Source: JAHBNG01 sp039028975 (GTDB taxonomy: Bacteria > Chloroflexota > Anaerolineae > Caldilineales > Caldilineaceae). From it: a stretch of 54,741 bases of DNA. This document shows, one piece after another, positions 40,372-49,134 of this stretch (its first letter is position 1; the number at the start of each line of letters is the position of its first letter). The position numbers and the translations under genes were made by a program. The DNA lies in assembly GCA_039028975.1 (NCBI GenBank), contig JBCCHB010000115.1, positions 1 to 54,741 on the forward strand, read 5' to 3'. The notes beneath the pieces were generated by a model. The model was not told the DNA's origin. It did no database searches and saw only the letters and a list, made by a program, of their open reading frames with translations.

Positions 40372-41301
40372 ATGGCAACGAATGCACACTATACTGTACA
40401 GTCGGGCGATACACTTTATGGTATTGCGCTAAAAATATATGGGGATGGCGAACAATTTCCGCTCATCCAGGCTGCCAATAACTTGACCAACGCTGATCAT
40501 ATTGTTCCTGGCCAAACGTTGATGATTCCGGCATCCAATGGTGCGACCGATACAGCATCAGTGGCGGAACAAAGCATTTCAGGAAGTGAGGATACCCCAG
40601 ACCTGTCAACGGCGACACCTGCTTCGTCTACAAACAGCGCATCTGATTTCAGTGCTCCCATTTCAGGTGAGAGTTATGGCACCCTGCCGATCAATGGAGC
40701 ACCGACTGATCGCCCTGCAGCCCAGCATGGAGATATCAACCTAGCACTACGTGGTTATGAACCAACAGAGGAAACAGTCGGGCTCATTGATATGTCCGGC
40801 CCCACGGATAATCGTGCGCCTCAACTCCCTGGCCTCTTTCAGGACCATCGCACACCATCTTTTAGCAGCGTCCATCGCGTCCATCAGTGGATTTGGGAGA
40901 GTAATTCGCGTGGCGGGGTTGACGCCGAGTATGCAGTATCGGTTCTTGGTATGGAAACTCTTGCCGCAGAGACGATTCACGTACCCAATGCCGGATATGA
41001 GATTGGACAAGGGAATGCAGTCCTGGTACTTTATGCCGATCGGGAACGCATAACGCTCAAGTACACAGGGGAGGATAGCATTGTGAATGGGTATGCCATC
41101 CACGTTGAGAATGTTCACACTGAGCCTTCGCTGTTGGCTCTCTATGAGCAGATGAATGCCCAGGGACGTAGCCATTTACCCGCCTTGCGCGCGGGTCAGG
41201 CACTTGGGCGTGCTCGCGGGAATGAGATTCGGGTGGTGATTCGCGATACAGGTCGTTTTATGGATCCGCGGGTGCGCAAAGATTGGTGGCGAGGGAGATA
41301 A
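40372..41301 (+). CDS. LysM protein with uncharacterised C-terminal domain
   Basis: 309 aa from the ATG at 40372; a frame open from 40264 has a poor start. LysM at about 6-52 (YTVQSGDTLYGIALKIYGDG, then HIVPGQTLMIP) binds peptidoglycan-type glycans. A Ser/Thr/Ala-rich linker (about 55-125) leads to a C-terminal domain of about 170 residues (VHQWIWESNSRGGVDAEYAV, RERITLKYTGEDSIVNGYAI, then ALRAGQALGRARGNEIRVVI and FMDPRVRKDWW). That domain looks conserved but I cannot name it. No Sec signal is seen. It is followed 5 bases later by the M23 peptidase gene, so the two probably act together on the cell wall. Confidence 0.8.
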   Translation: MATNAHYTVQSGDTLYGIALKIYGDGEQFPLIQAANNLTNADHIVPGQTLMIPASNGATDTASVAEQSISGSEDTPDLSTATPASSTNSASDFSAPISGESYGTLPINGAPTDRPAAQHGDINLALRGYEPTEETVGLIDMSGPTDNRAPQLPGLFQDHRTPSFSSVHRVHQWIWESNSRGGVDAEYAVSVLGMETLAAETIHVPNAGYEIGQGNAVLVLYADRERITLKYTGEDSIVNGYAIHVENVHTEPSLLALYEQMNAQGRSHLPALRAGQALGRARGNEIRVVIRDTGRFMDPRVRKDWWRGR

Positions 41302-41306
41302 ACATC

Positions 41307-42446
41307 ATGACGACTCTAGCAACTCAAGTCACCGTGGGTCAGTTGGTCTATGCAGCAGGGTACCTGAATGTCCGTAAGACGCCAGGCTACGTGAGCAAAC
41401 CCGGTACGGATGTCATCGCGCAAATTGTGTTGGGGACAGAGATGACGCTCCTGAGTGGACCAACTGAAGTAGATGGGTTAACCTGGTGGTCGATCCAGGG
41501 GGTAGCGGAAAGTGGAACGCTCATCAAAGGGTGGGTGGCAGATACAGATCCAACGGGCATGGTTCTGCTATCCGCAAGCCAATTATCAGCCCAAGGAAAT
41601 GGTTTACCCCAATCAACCAATGGTACCTTTTCTATCGGTCAAGAGGTTGCCAATGTGACAGCGGATCCAGTCAACTTGCGGGCTACAGCAGGCTATGTCA
41701 ACAAGCCAGACAGCGATGTAATCTGCGGCTTTCCAGCCCAAGCTAGGTTGACAGTCCAGCAGGGTCCACAAACAGCAGATGGTTTGTCGTGGTGGTGTAT
41801 TGGCGGCACCTTGCCCACCGGGGAGAGCGTCCGCGGTTGGGTAGCAGAATCTGCCCCTGATGGTATTCAGCTATTGGGCCACGCCGATACAGGTATAAAA
41901 GACAATACGCTGCAAAAAAATAACGACGGGACGATTGCTGTGGGCAAGCCTTTTCAGGGTAATTTTGCCATGTCGCAAGCGTGGGGCAGTAATGCTGAGT
42001 TCTACCGCCAGTTTCTCTATGATGGTGTACCCCTTAAGGGCCACAACGGGCTAGATTTTGCCACACCCGTTGGCACCCCGCTGACAGCCATTGATGACGG
42101 GGTAGCCATCAAAGTTGGATTTGAGGCCGGTGGGTTTGGCAACTATATACTACTCAAACATGCCTGGGGTGAATCGCTTTCGGCCCATTTGGATCAGGTA
42201 TATATCGGGGTAGGTACCCAAGTGGCACGCGGGCAAGTAATGGGAGCAACAGGGAACACGGGCTGCGGCTCTGGCCCTCATCTCCATTTCGGCATCCGCG
42301 TTACTCCATATACGCGCCAGGATGGTTGGGGTGGCTGTTCAGATCCTCAGCCCTACATGAATCCAGCTGATATTTTCCGCAGCCGCTCCGCTAGTTTTGC
42401 CCCAGCACCTATGGCACAAGAAAAGGCTGGGATGGCGAGGCCATAA
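41307..42446 (+). CDS. SH3-SH3-M23 peptidase
   Basis: 379 aa from the ATG at 41307, with GGGAG upstream and only 5 bases after the LysM gene. Two SH3-like repeats (about 8-88: LNVRKTPGYVSKPGTDV; about 105-188: VNLRATAGYVNKPDSDV) precede a lysostaphin/LytM-type M23 metallopeptidase domain (about 215-350). Zinc ligands are visible as HNGLD and HLHFG. M23 enzymes cut peptidoglycan cross-bridges or stems. There is no obvious signal peptide, so export would need another route. The C-terminus is a short Ala/Pro-rich tail. The catalytic domain is convincing; the in vivo substrate is inferred. Confidence 0.9.
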   Translation: MTTLATQVTVGQLVYAAGYLNVRKTPGYVSKPGTDVIAQIVLGTEMTLLSGPTEVDGLTWWSIQGVAESGTLIKGWVADTDPTGMVLLSASQLSAQGNGLPQSTNGTFSIGQEVANVTADPVNLRATAGYVNKPDSDVICGFPAQARLTVQQGPQTADGLSWWCIGGTLPTGESVRGWVAESAPDGIQLLGHADTGIKDNTLQKNNDGTIAVGKPFQGNFAMSQAWGSNAEFYRQFLYDGVPLKGHNGLDFATPVGTPLTAIDDGVAIKVGFEAGGFGNYILLKHAWGESLSAHLDQVYIGVGTQVARGQVMGATGNTGCGSGPHLHFGIRVTPYTRQDGWGGCSDPQPYMNPADIFRSRSASFAPAPMAQEKAGMARP

Positions 42447-42570
42447 GATCCTTTCGTTTCTACTTGAACATCTACCACCCCAGATGTACCTAGTCATCAC
42501 AACTGACAGGTATCTGCCCATACCCTATCCCTTCAGGTTAGCAAAGAATCTCTAATTACATTGACCAACA

Positions 42571-42611
42571 CTTGCTACACTCCAACGGCTTTCCCGTTGG
42601 AGTGTAGCAAG
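42571..42611 (+). terminator. Strong hairpin terminator after the M23 gene
   Basis: An 18-bp perfect stem (CTTGCTACACTCCAACGG and its complement) with a 5-base loop ends at 42611, followed by TTT. It lies 125 bases past the M23 stop. Confidence 0.75.
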
Positions 42612-42634
42612 TTTGGGATGTGTTATCGTAAGTG

Positions 42635-42732
42635 TAAACTTAAGACCGCTACAAGTGCAACGCACGGGGGAGAAACCCATTGTAACAGAGATGTCCAGGA
42701 ACCCCGTGCATCGCACTTTTTGCTTAAGTTTA
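42635..42732. repeat. 98-bp long hairpin element
   Basis: The outer arms TAAACTTAAG (42635-42644) and CTTAAGTTTA (42723-42732) pair perfectly. An inner stem AAGTGCAACGCACGGGG (42653-42669) pairs with CCCCGTGCATCGCACTT (42702-42718) with 2 mismatches, leaving a 32-base loop. It is either a small palindromic mobile element or a structured RNA. Together with the terminator it accounts for the structure seen in 42447-42957; no gene is evident there. Confidence 0.7.
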
Positions 42733-42957
42733 TAGATATAGATGTGTTATAATTGGCTGATGAGCACGCTATTGAAAACCCCCCACAGATCATCAGGTTG
42801 GAGAACAGCTCATGAAGGCAGTCGTTGCGACAAAATAATGATCTGCACGATATCAACGGGCGTGGTAAAATAGTATCATCCTGAACCTAACAAAAGTCGG
42901 GACAAAATTAACCTGGGAGGCGATATCGCAACCGCCCCGTACCCAAGAAGATGATGC

Positions 42958-43899
42958 ATGGAACGGTTTGTACGCACAATCTTAATCATTGGTGGTCTGC
43001 TCTTACTGGGTTTGGCCTTGGGATTTGCTTTGGGTTTACCATGGCTAACTCGTTTTTGGCCCAATCCAGTTGATACCCCTCTTTCCTATCTATTTGTCGC
43101 ATCCATGCAGGCCGCCATCGCGGTAGCCATGCTTTGGATAGGCATAACCGGTGGGTTACACATGATTGCGGCAGGGTCGCTTAATCTCGCCGTTATGTTT
43201 GGTGGGATGAGCGTATCGTTGATGCGTGATGAGACGCTACTAGGTGAGCAGACGTTTATCTATGTCATTGGTTTCGCCCTCTTTGCGCTCTTTAATGTTG
43301 TTCTGATTATTTGGGCCAGACAATTCGTGGAACCCGATCCATATCCCATGCCTGACATCCTCAGATGGGCTTATGGGATCTTTGTGATCTCTCTAGCCTC
43401 AGTCGGTGCGCTGCTCATTAGCCAAACCCAAGAGATTATGCCTTGGCCCCTTTCCCCCCTAACGTCCGCGCTCATTGGATGGATGTTCTTTGGTGATGCA
43501 TTCTACTTTCTCTATGCATTAATCTATCCACGCTGGACCAATAGCGCCGCCCAACTATGGAGCTTTTTGGCCTACGATCTGGTTCTCATCTGGCCGTTCC
43601 TAACCCGTTTCGCAGATATAATTACCAAACGGAGACTTCTTAATGACGATACACTCATTGTGGACGGTAAGCTGGTTACCGATCCCACACTGACGACTGA
43701 ACTTAAGTCGATCACCGATCCTGAACTCATTGCGCTGGCCCAACGATTTGCCACAGAAAGACATAACGTAGAGTGGATGTTCAACAGCCTAACCGTCTAT
43801 TTAGTTGTGCTTCTCTTCAGCTTTACATTAGCGATTCATTATCTTTTTCTCCATCCTGATACGGGACTCTGGGTACGAATAAGATCTAGGCGAGAGTGA
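42958..43899 (+). CDS. Polytopic membrane protein, unknown function
   Basis: 313 aa with about seven or eight hydrophobic segments: near 7-29, 45-65, 70-90, 101-120, 138-156, 163-190, 198-215 and 275-298. A soluble loop of about 60 residues (220-275, RRLLNDDTLIVDGKLVTDPT) precedes the last segment. I do not recognise a family. It lies 43 bases before the BTAD-AAA regulator gene on the same strand, so the two may be co-regulated. No ribosome binding site is clear; GGGAGG lies some distance upstream. Confidence 0.75.
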   Translation: MERFVRTILIIGGLLLLGLALGFALGLPWLTRFWPNPVDTPLSYLFVASMQAAIAVAMLWIGITGGLHMIAAGSLNLAVMFGGMSVSLMRDETLLGEQTFIYVIGFALFALFNVVLIIWARQFVEPDPYPMPDILRWAYGIFVISLASVGALLISQTQEIMPWPLSPLTSALIGWMFFGDAFYFLYALIYPRWTNSAAQLWSFLAYDLVLIWPFLTRFADIITKRRLLNDDTLIVDGKLVTDPTLTTELKSITDPELIALAQRFATERHNVEWMFNSLTVYLVVLLFSFTLAIHYLFLHPDTGLWVRIRSRRE

Positions 43900-43910
43900 T
43901 CCTTTTGTGT

Positions 43911-43922
43911 TGTTACGTAACA
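43911..43922. promoter_or_regulatory. Palindrome upstream of the BTAD-AAA gene
   Basis: TGTTACGTAACA is a perfect 12-base palindrome 20 bases before the start codon, with TTGTGT and ACAAC-type flanks extending it imperfectly. It is placed where an autoregulatory operator could sit. Confidence 0.35.
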
Positions 43923-43942
43923 CAACTGTTTACTAATTTTCT

Positions 43943-46900
43943 ATGGCAGCATATCAACGCCCCGCTGATTCAAATTCAACCGAACACCCGCTGCGAATTC
44001 AATTGCTAGGTGGCTTTCAGCTTACTTGGCAAGAGGAACCGGTGGCAGCCTTCTCCAACACACGCCTTCAAAGGCTATTAGCCTATCTGATCCTTCATCA
44101 AGCAATGCCTCAATCGCGTCAGTCCTTGGCCCAGATCTTCTGGCCAGATTCTAGCGATAGCCAGGCTCGTACCAATTTGCGTAACGCGCTTCATCTGCTG
44201 CGCACCCATCTGCCTCAAACAGAATCATTTATCCAAAGCAATAACAAAAGCGTAAGTTGGAAAGAGGGCTCGCCCGCGCAAGTTGATGTGCTGGTTTTTG
44301 ACATGCTTTATCAGGCCGGGACCAAGGCCGTGGATGGTGAACTAGCCCAAAGTGCCTACGCTGGAGCGATTCAACAGTATAAGGGCGATCTACTGCCTGA
44401 CTGCCACGAAGAGTGGATCCTTCCTCTACGTGATGCATGGCGGCAACGCTACTATCAGGCACTCCAACATCTAGTCCAGCGGTTGGAGCAGCAGCAGAAA
44501 TATGCCGAAGCGATAGATATTGCCCAAAAGATGCTCCAGATCGATCCACTTCAGGAGAACCACTATGCATTGCTCATGACGCTCCAGGCCACCTACGGGG
44601 ATCGGGCCGCGGCCTTGCGCACCTACCACAATTGCCAGACGACACTCATAGACGAGCTAGGTGTGGAGCCTGGACCTGCAACCCAAGCCATCTATGAACG
44701 ACTGCTCAACTTAGACCCTGACGAGAGTGCCACGGAAAGCTTTCCTCGTCGTGTACCTTTGGTTGGCCGGGATGATGTATGGGCTGATCTCCAGCAGGTG
44801 TGGAAACGAGTAACGCAAGGTCAGGCCGAGATGCTGATTGTATCGGGTGAGGCCGGCATCGGCAAGAGCCGCCTCACTAGAGAATGGCTGACCGCATTGA
44901 CCCGTCAGGGCATTACGACGGCGCTTTCCCACTGCTATCGCGCAGGTGGGCGATTGGCCTTTGCTCCACTTCAGGAATGGCTGCGCGTTCCGCCGATTCA
45001 GCGCCAATTCGACCAGATATCGCCACACCACCAGCAGGCACTCATCCCACTTTTGCCTGAGCTAGGCAGTGGAAACTCATCCACAGACGTGATGGTTACG
45101 GGGGCAGAATCTATGCAGCGGACTCGCCTCTTTGAGGCCATGGCGGCTTTGGTGACCCAGGTCGATGGTCCGTTGCTGTTGTTGCTCGACGACATTCAAT
45201 GGTGTGATCCAGATACGTTGGAGTGGATCGAATATCTATTCCAGACCCAAAGTCTCGCTCAGAACGAATTCCAAAAAGCAGGTCCAATGCGGCTGTTGCT
45301 CTTGGCCACTTACCGCACAGGCGAAATCGAGACAGACCATCCACTCCATGCACTCAAATACGCATTAGGACGCAATGATAGACTGCATGAGATTGAGCTA
45401 AATCGCTTCGATATGGCTGACACTGCTCAACTCGTCAAGACCCTCTCGGGCACAGAACCAAGCGAAGCAGAGCTAGCCCGCATCTTCGCTGACACCGAAG
45501 GGAATCCCCTGTTTGTAGAGGAGATGGTACGTAGCCTCGCTCAGAAGATGACTGATTCTGATCACGCTAAGGAGGGGGGCGTTGAACAATCCCTGCTCCC
45601 GACCAAAATTCAATCAGTTGTAGAGGGGCGCTTGGTGCGGCTATCACCAACTGCAAGGTCTCTGGCAGACGTGGCTGCAGTACTCGGGCGCGTCTTTACG
45701 ACTGGATTGTTGGTTGCGGTGACGGGCGATGACGAGGATACATTAATCCAGGGGCTTGATGAACTGTGGCAGCAGCAGATCATCCGCGAGTACGGCCAGG
45801 GGATTACCATGAACGATGATGCCTACGACTTTGTTCATGACAAACTACGTGACGTGGTCTACCAGACGCTTAGCCCCATGCGCCGTCGACAGCTTCATCG
45901 CAGAGCGGCACAGGCATTAGAGGGCCAAGTCCCAGCAGAGCATTCGTCTTCCAGGATGGATAGCGCCAGCAGCCAGATTGCCAGCCATTACGAGCTAGGC
46001 GGCCAGCCTTGGCCAGCGATTCAGTGGTATATAAAGGCTTCAGAATTGGCCGCCCAATTGAGTGCATCTCAGGAGGCGTTGCTTCATCTGGACCGTGCAC
46101 TGGATCTTTTGACAGAAGCTTCGGGCGCAGAGGAAGAATCTGCCCAGTTAGAGCTTTCTATCCAGGTAGGACGCGGGCGTCTGCTTTTGGCAACCAAGGG
46201 CTATGCCGCAGTGGAAGCCGAAGAGGCACTCACTCGTGCTTGGACACTTTGCCAGAACATAGGCGAGGTGCATCAGCGCTTTAAGGTGATGTGGGGACTC
46301 AGTCGCTTTTATCAGATACAACCTAATTTTGATAAGGGAATGGAGATTGCCGGCCAAATGGTCTCGCTGGCCCAGGATGCAGAAGCAGGTGGAACAGGTA
46401 CGGGGGCGCTGCGGCTAGAAGCCTATACGGCCCTGGGCACGTATCATATGCACCAGGGGAAGTTCGATTCGTCTATCGGACTTTTGGATCAGAGCCTTGC
46501 ACTCTACAACCCAGATGAGCACGGTCAGCACGCCTATCTTTTTGGCCAGGATCCACGAACGGTTAGCTTGGTCTATAGTGCGTGGGCACTCTTCTGCATG
46601 GGGGAGACTGAAGAAGCGCAAGTTCGGGTTGATGAAGCACTGGCTTGGTCTGCATCACTCAACCATCCCTATTCCCAGGTGATTGCCCAGAGCTATGCAG
46701 CCGTCCAGCAGCAATTTCTGGGCAACGCTGAGGCCTGCTTAGAGATGGCTGAATCAGCCGAAACAGTCGCCCAGGAGCATGGATTCCGTCTTTGGATAGC
46801 CACGTCTGGCTTTCTGCGCGGTTGGTCCACATGCCAGTTCGCAAAGGGCGACGCCACCCAGATCCAAAGAGCATTAGAGATGATGCAAAGCAGTGCAGAA

Positions 46901-47197
46901 CTCTATCGCAACACGGGGGCGAAGACAGGGGCCTGCTACTTTGCTGCCCTCCTGGCCGAGACGTTGGCTCAGACGGGTCAAATTGATGGAAGCAGCTTCA
47001 TGATCCAACTGGCACTCATGCAGTTGGCCGAAACCCATGAACGCTGGTGCGAGGCAGAGCTGCACCGCATTCATGGATCAATTTTGAAGCAGACAGACCA
47101 ACTAAAGGAAGCTGAAGCCGCGTTTGCCAAGGCGTTGGCAGTAGCAAAGGAACAAGGCGCAGAATGGTGGGTGAAAAAAGTACAAAAGTGGGCCTAG
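43943..47197 (+). CDS. BTAD-AAA-TPR transcriptional regulator
   Basis: 1084 aa. A winged-helix region (about 17-100: RIQLLGGFQLTW, IFWPDSSDSQARTNLRNALH), a BTAD domain (about 110-255), an AAA/STAND ATPase with Walker A GEAGIGKS (302-309) and Walker B LLLLDDIQWCD, then a long TPR-like C-terminal half (about 660-1080). This is the large SARP/AfsR-like architecture of signal-dependent activators. Nothing close upstream resembles a Shine-Dalgarno. It converges on the MDR gene, overlapping it by 4 bases at the 3' ends. Targets are unknown; the neighbouring membrane protein is a candidate. Confidence 0.9.
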   Translation: MAAYQRPADSNSTEHPLRIQLLGGFQLTWQEEPVAAFSNTRLQRLLAYLILHQAMPQSRQSLAQIFWPDSSDSQARTNLRNALHLLRTHLPQTESFIQSNNKSVSWKEGSPAQVDVLVFDMLYQAGTKAVDGELAQSAYAGAIQQYKGDLLPDCHEEWILPLRDAWRQRYYQALQHLVQRLEQQQKYAEAIDIAQKMLQIDPLQENHYALLMTLQATYGDRAAALRTYHNCQTTLIDELGVEPGPATQAIYERLLNLDPDESATESFPRRVPLVGRDDVWADLQQVWKRVTQGQAEMLIVSGEAGIGKSRLTREWLTALTRQGITTALSHCYRAGGRLAFAPLQEWLRVPPIQRQFDQISPHHQQALIPLLPELGSGNSSTDVMVTGAESMQRTRLFEAMAALVTQVDGPLLLLLDDIQWCDPDTLEWIEYLFQTQSLAQNEFQKAGPMRLLLLATYRTGEIETDHPLHALKYALGRNDRLHEIELNRFDMADTAQLVKTLSGTEPSEAELARIFADTEGNPLFVEEMVRSLAQKMTDSDHAKEGGVEQSLLPTKIQSVVEGRLVRLSPTARSLADVAAVLGRVFTTGLLVAVTGDDEDTLIQGLDELWQQQIIREYGQGITMNDDAYDFVHDKLRDVVYQTLSPMRRRQLHRRAAQALEGQVPAEHSSSRMDSASSQIASHYELGGQPWPAIQWYIKASELAAQLSASQEALLHLDRALDLLTEASGAEEESAQLELSIQVGRGRLLLATKGYAAVEAEEALTRAWTLCQNIGEVHQRFKVMWGLSRFYQIQPNFDKGMEIAGQMVSLAQDAEAGGTGTGALRLEAYTALGTYHMHQGKFDSSIGLLDQSLALYNPDEHGQHAYLFGQDPRTVSLVYSAWALFCMGETEEAQVRVDEALAWSASLNHPYSQVIAQSYAAVQQQFLGNAEACLEMAESAETVAQEHGFRLWIATSGFLRGWSTCQFAKGDATQIQRALEMMQSSAELYRNTGAKTGACYFAALLAETLAQTGQIDGSSFMIQLALMQLAETHERWCEAELHRIHGSILKQTDQLKEAEAAFAKALAVAKEQGAEWWVKKVQKWA

Positions 47198-48162
47198 TCC
47201 ATAGTGATAACGATCTTCCCTTGGAACTCCCCGTCGACAAAGTAGCGAAATGCGTCAGCCACGTCTGCTAGCGGGTAGCATCTATCCACAATGGGTTTGA
47301 CTTTTCCCTCTTCAAAGAACTCATTCATATAGGGCAAATCTTTGTTTGGCTCGTGGAGCAGCAAACCCATTTTCTTCGGTTCCCTCTTCGAAATCCATGC
47401 ACCCAAGAGTAGGTTTTGAAGAATGCGAGGGATGGGTCCACCGATCATAAAGTACGTTCCCTGAGGGTTCAATACGCGATTGTAATCGGAGACCGAACGT
47501 TTTCCCACCACATCGAGAATTAGGTCATAACACCTACCATTTTGGGTGAAATCCTCCTTCTTATAATCGATGACGTGGTCTGCACCAATGCTGCGCAGCA
47601 TCTCTAATTTGTCTGCGCTATCTACTCCGGTCACCTCAGCCCCAAATGCTTTGGCCATCTGGATGGCAAAGGTACCCACGCCACCACCGGCACCATTCAT
47701 CAACATGGTTTGTCCGGGTTGAATTTGGCCATTGTCGCGTAGGCCCTGTAGAGCCATGACACCAGCTTGTGGTACGGCCGCGGCTTCTTTAAATGTTAAG
47801 CTGGGCGATTTCAAGGCCAGTGCATTTTCATGTGCACAGGCATATTCGGCAAAACCACCCCAACCGGACGCGCATAGATCCCCAAATACGTCATCGCCAA
47901 GCTGGAATTTGGTTACGTTTTCTCCAATGGCCTCAACTCGTCCAGCAATGTCACAGCCGATTACTTTGAGTTTAGGCTTGCGATATCCACCAAAGATTAG
48001 CCGATTTGCCACATCACCTTTGAGCAGATCCCAGTCCCATGAATTAATGGACGCCGCATGGATTTTGACAAGGACTTCATTCTCTTTGGGCACAGGCTTT
48101 GCTATCTCTTCTAGTTGAAGTACATCAGGTCCACCGTAGTTGTGACAAACAATTGCTTTCAT
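47194..48162 (-). CDS. Zinc-independent MDR oxidoreductase, paralog 2
   Basis: 322 aa. A paralog of the enzyme at 1907-2869, with GroES-like and Rossmann domains (nucleotide motif MNGAGGGVGTF near 153-163) and no catalytic zinc ligands. The N-terminus MKAIVCHNYGGPDVLQLEEI is typical of the NADPH-dependent quinone oxidoreductase/reticulon-interacting group. GGAGG lies just before the ATG. It overlaps the BTAD-AAA regulator by 4 bases, tail to tail. A small hairpin (CAGGGTATT/AATACCCTG, 48347-48366) lies upstream in an otherwise empty stretch 48163-48575. Confidence 0.9.
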   Translation of the reverse strand: MKAIVCHNYGGPDVLQLEEIAKPVPKENEVLVKIHAASINSWDWDLLKGDVANRLIFGGYRKPKLKVIGCDIAGRVEAIGENVTKFQLGDDVFGDLCASGWGGFAEYACAHENALALKSPSLTFKEAAAVPQAGVMALQGLRDNGQIQPGQTMLMNGAGGGVGTFAIQMAKAFGAEVTGVDSADKLEMLRSIGADHVIDYKKEDFTQNGRCYDLILDVVGKRSVSDYNRVLNPQGTYFMIGGPIPRILQNLLLGAWISKREPKKMGLLLHEPNKDLPYMNEFFEEGKVKPIVDRCYPLADVADAFRYFVDGEFQGKIVITMD

Positions 48163-48575
48163 AATTTAGCCTCCAAAATTGCTAGTAAACGACTGCTCAA
48201 ATAGACCGAGGGTTAGCAACCAGGGTTTCCCCTGCAATCACTCAATATCCGCCACCGAATGAATTCGGCGTCTGTTAAAGAAAGTTACGCTAAAGCGCAC
48301 TAGAGAATGCCTATACAGCCGAGATTCAGTCGGCTTGCTGTATCAGCAGGGTATTTGAATACCCTGACTTTAGGCCAATCCACAGAATAAAATACCGTTT
48401 AGTAGGCCGGTTACCTTCTAGGTGCCGTGCCGGTTCAACCCGCACGAGGGCGTGCTCACTGCTCGATTTTTGGGTAATTATTTTTGTGCAATAGCCTTAT
48501 GCTTGCTCAATACCATTGCCCGTCATAGAGAGCGCCTCCTCCTCGTTGCGATCTACTGATACTGGTGTTTTCTAT

Positions 48576-48869
48576 TTATGAAGAATGATTGATGCTTGAG
48601 TGCTCTCTCTGTTCGCTTTCAACGCGTATGACTGAGAGCAAAGGCATACCCAAATCCCGTACCTTTCTTAGCCAACTATATAGCCTGGCTTGGTCGACCG
48701 CTGAACCAGTCAAAAGCGTATCGCCTGTCTCTTCCAGTGTAATGGTTACCTCTTCAAACCACTCTGCCCATTGAAGACTCAGATGGCCCTGGACTCTGAT
48801 CTGATAGACTATTAGCGGGGTTTGCTCACGCTGTGGATCGATCGGGTCTGACATTTGCTCAGGCATCAA
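48576..48869 (-). CDS. Small conserved protein, second copy of the family
   Basis: 97 aa. The core reads YQIRVQGHLSLQWAEWFEEV, followed by TGSAVDQARLYSWLRKVRDL and GMPLLSVIRVE. It aligns with the 84-aa protein encoded next to the calmodulins at 4519-4773. It has no signal peptide or TM segment. It is downstream of the third LAL regulator on the same strand, separated by 265 bases with a hairpin. The function is unknown. GGAG lies close upstream of the ATG. Confidence 0.75.
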   Translation of the reverse strand: MMPEQMSDPIDPQREQTPLIVYQIRVQGHLSLQWAEWFEEVTITLEETGDTLLTGSAVDQARLYSWLRKVRDLGMPLLSVIRVESEQREHSSINHSS

Positions 48870-48933
48870 TTTATCTCCTCGGCTCTTTTATTTTCATGTC
48901 TCAACGGGATGACATGCACATAGGCTTCGCATC

Positions 48934-48969
48934 AATTAACACTTTTTCTTTCGATTAGCGGTGTTAATT
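48934..48969. terminator. Hairpin after the third LAL gene
   Basis: AATTAACAC (48934-48942) pairs with GTGTTAATT (48961-48969) across an 18-base T-rich loop. It may end the LAL transcript or serve as an operator for the small gene that follows. Confidence 0.35.
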
Positions 48970-49134
48970 TATCACGACCGCCGATATAAACTCAGGCTTC
49001 GCGCCGACCGCAATATAGCATAGCACAGAAAGGTGTCTCTGTCGGCGTTCTAAAGGAGTATTATAGGGTTGTAGTGGGTTGTATTGCGTAGGGATGGAGG
49101 TCGTATAGGGTTGCAGAAGTATTGACAGTGAGGG

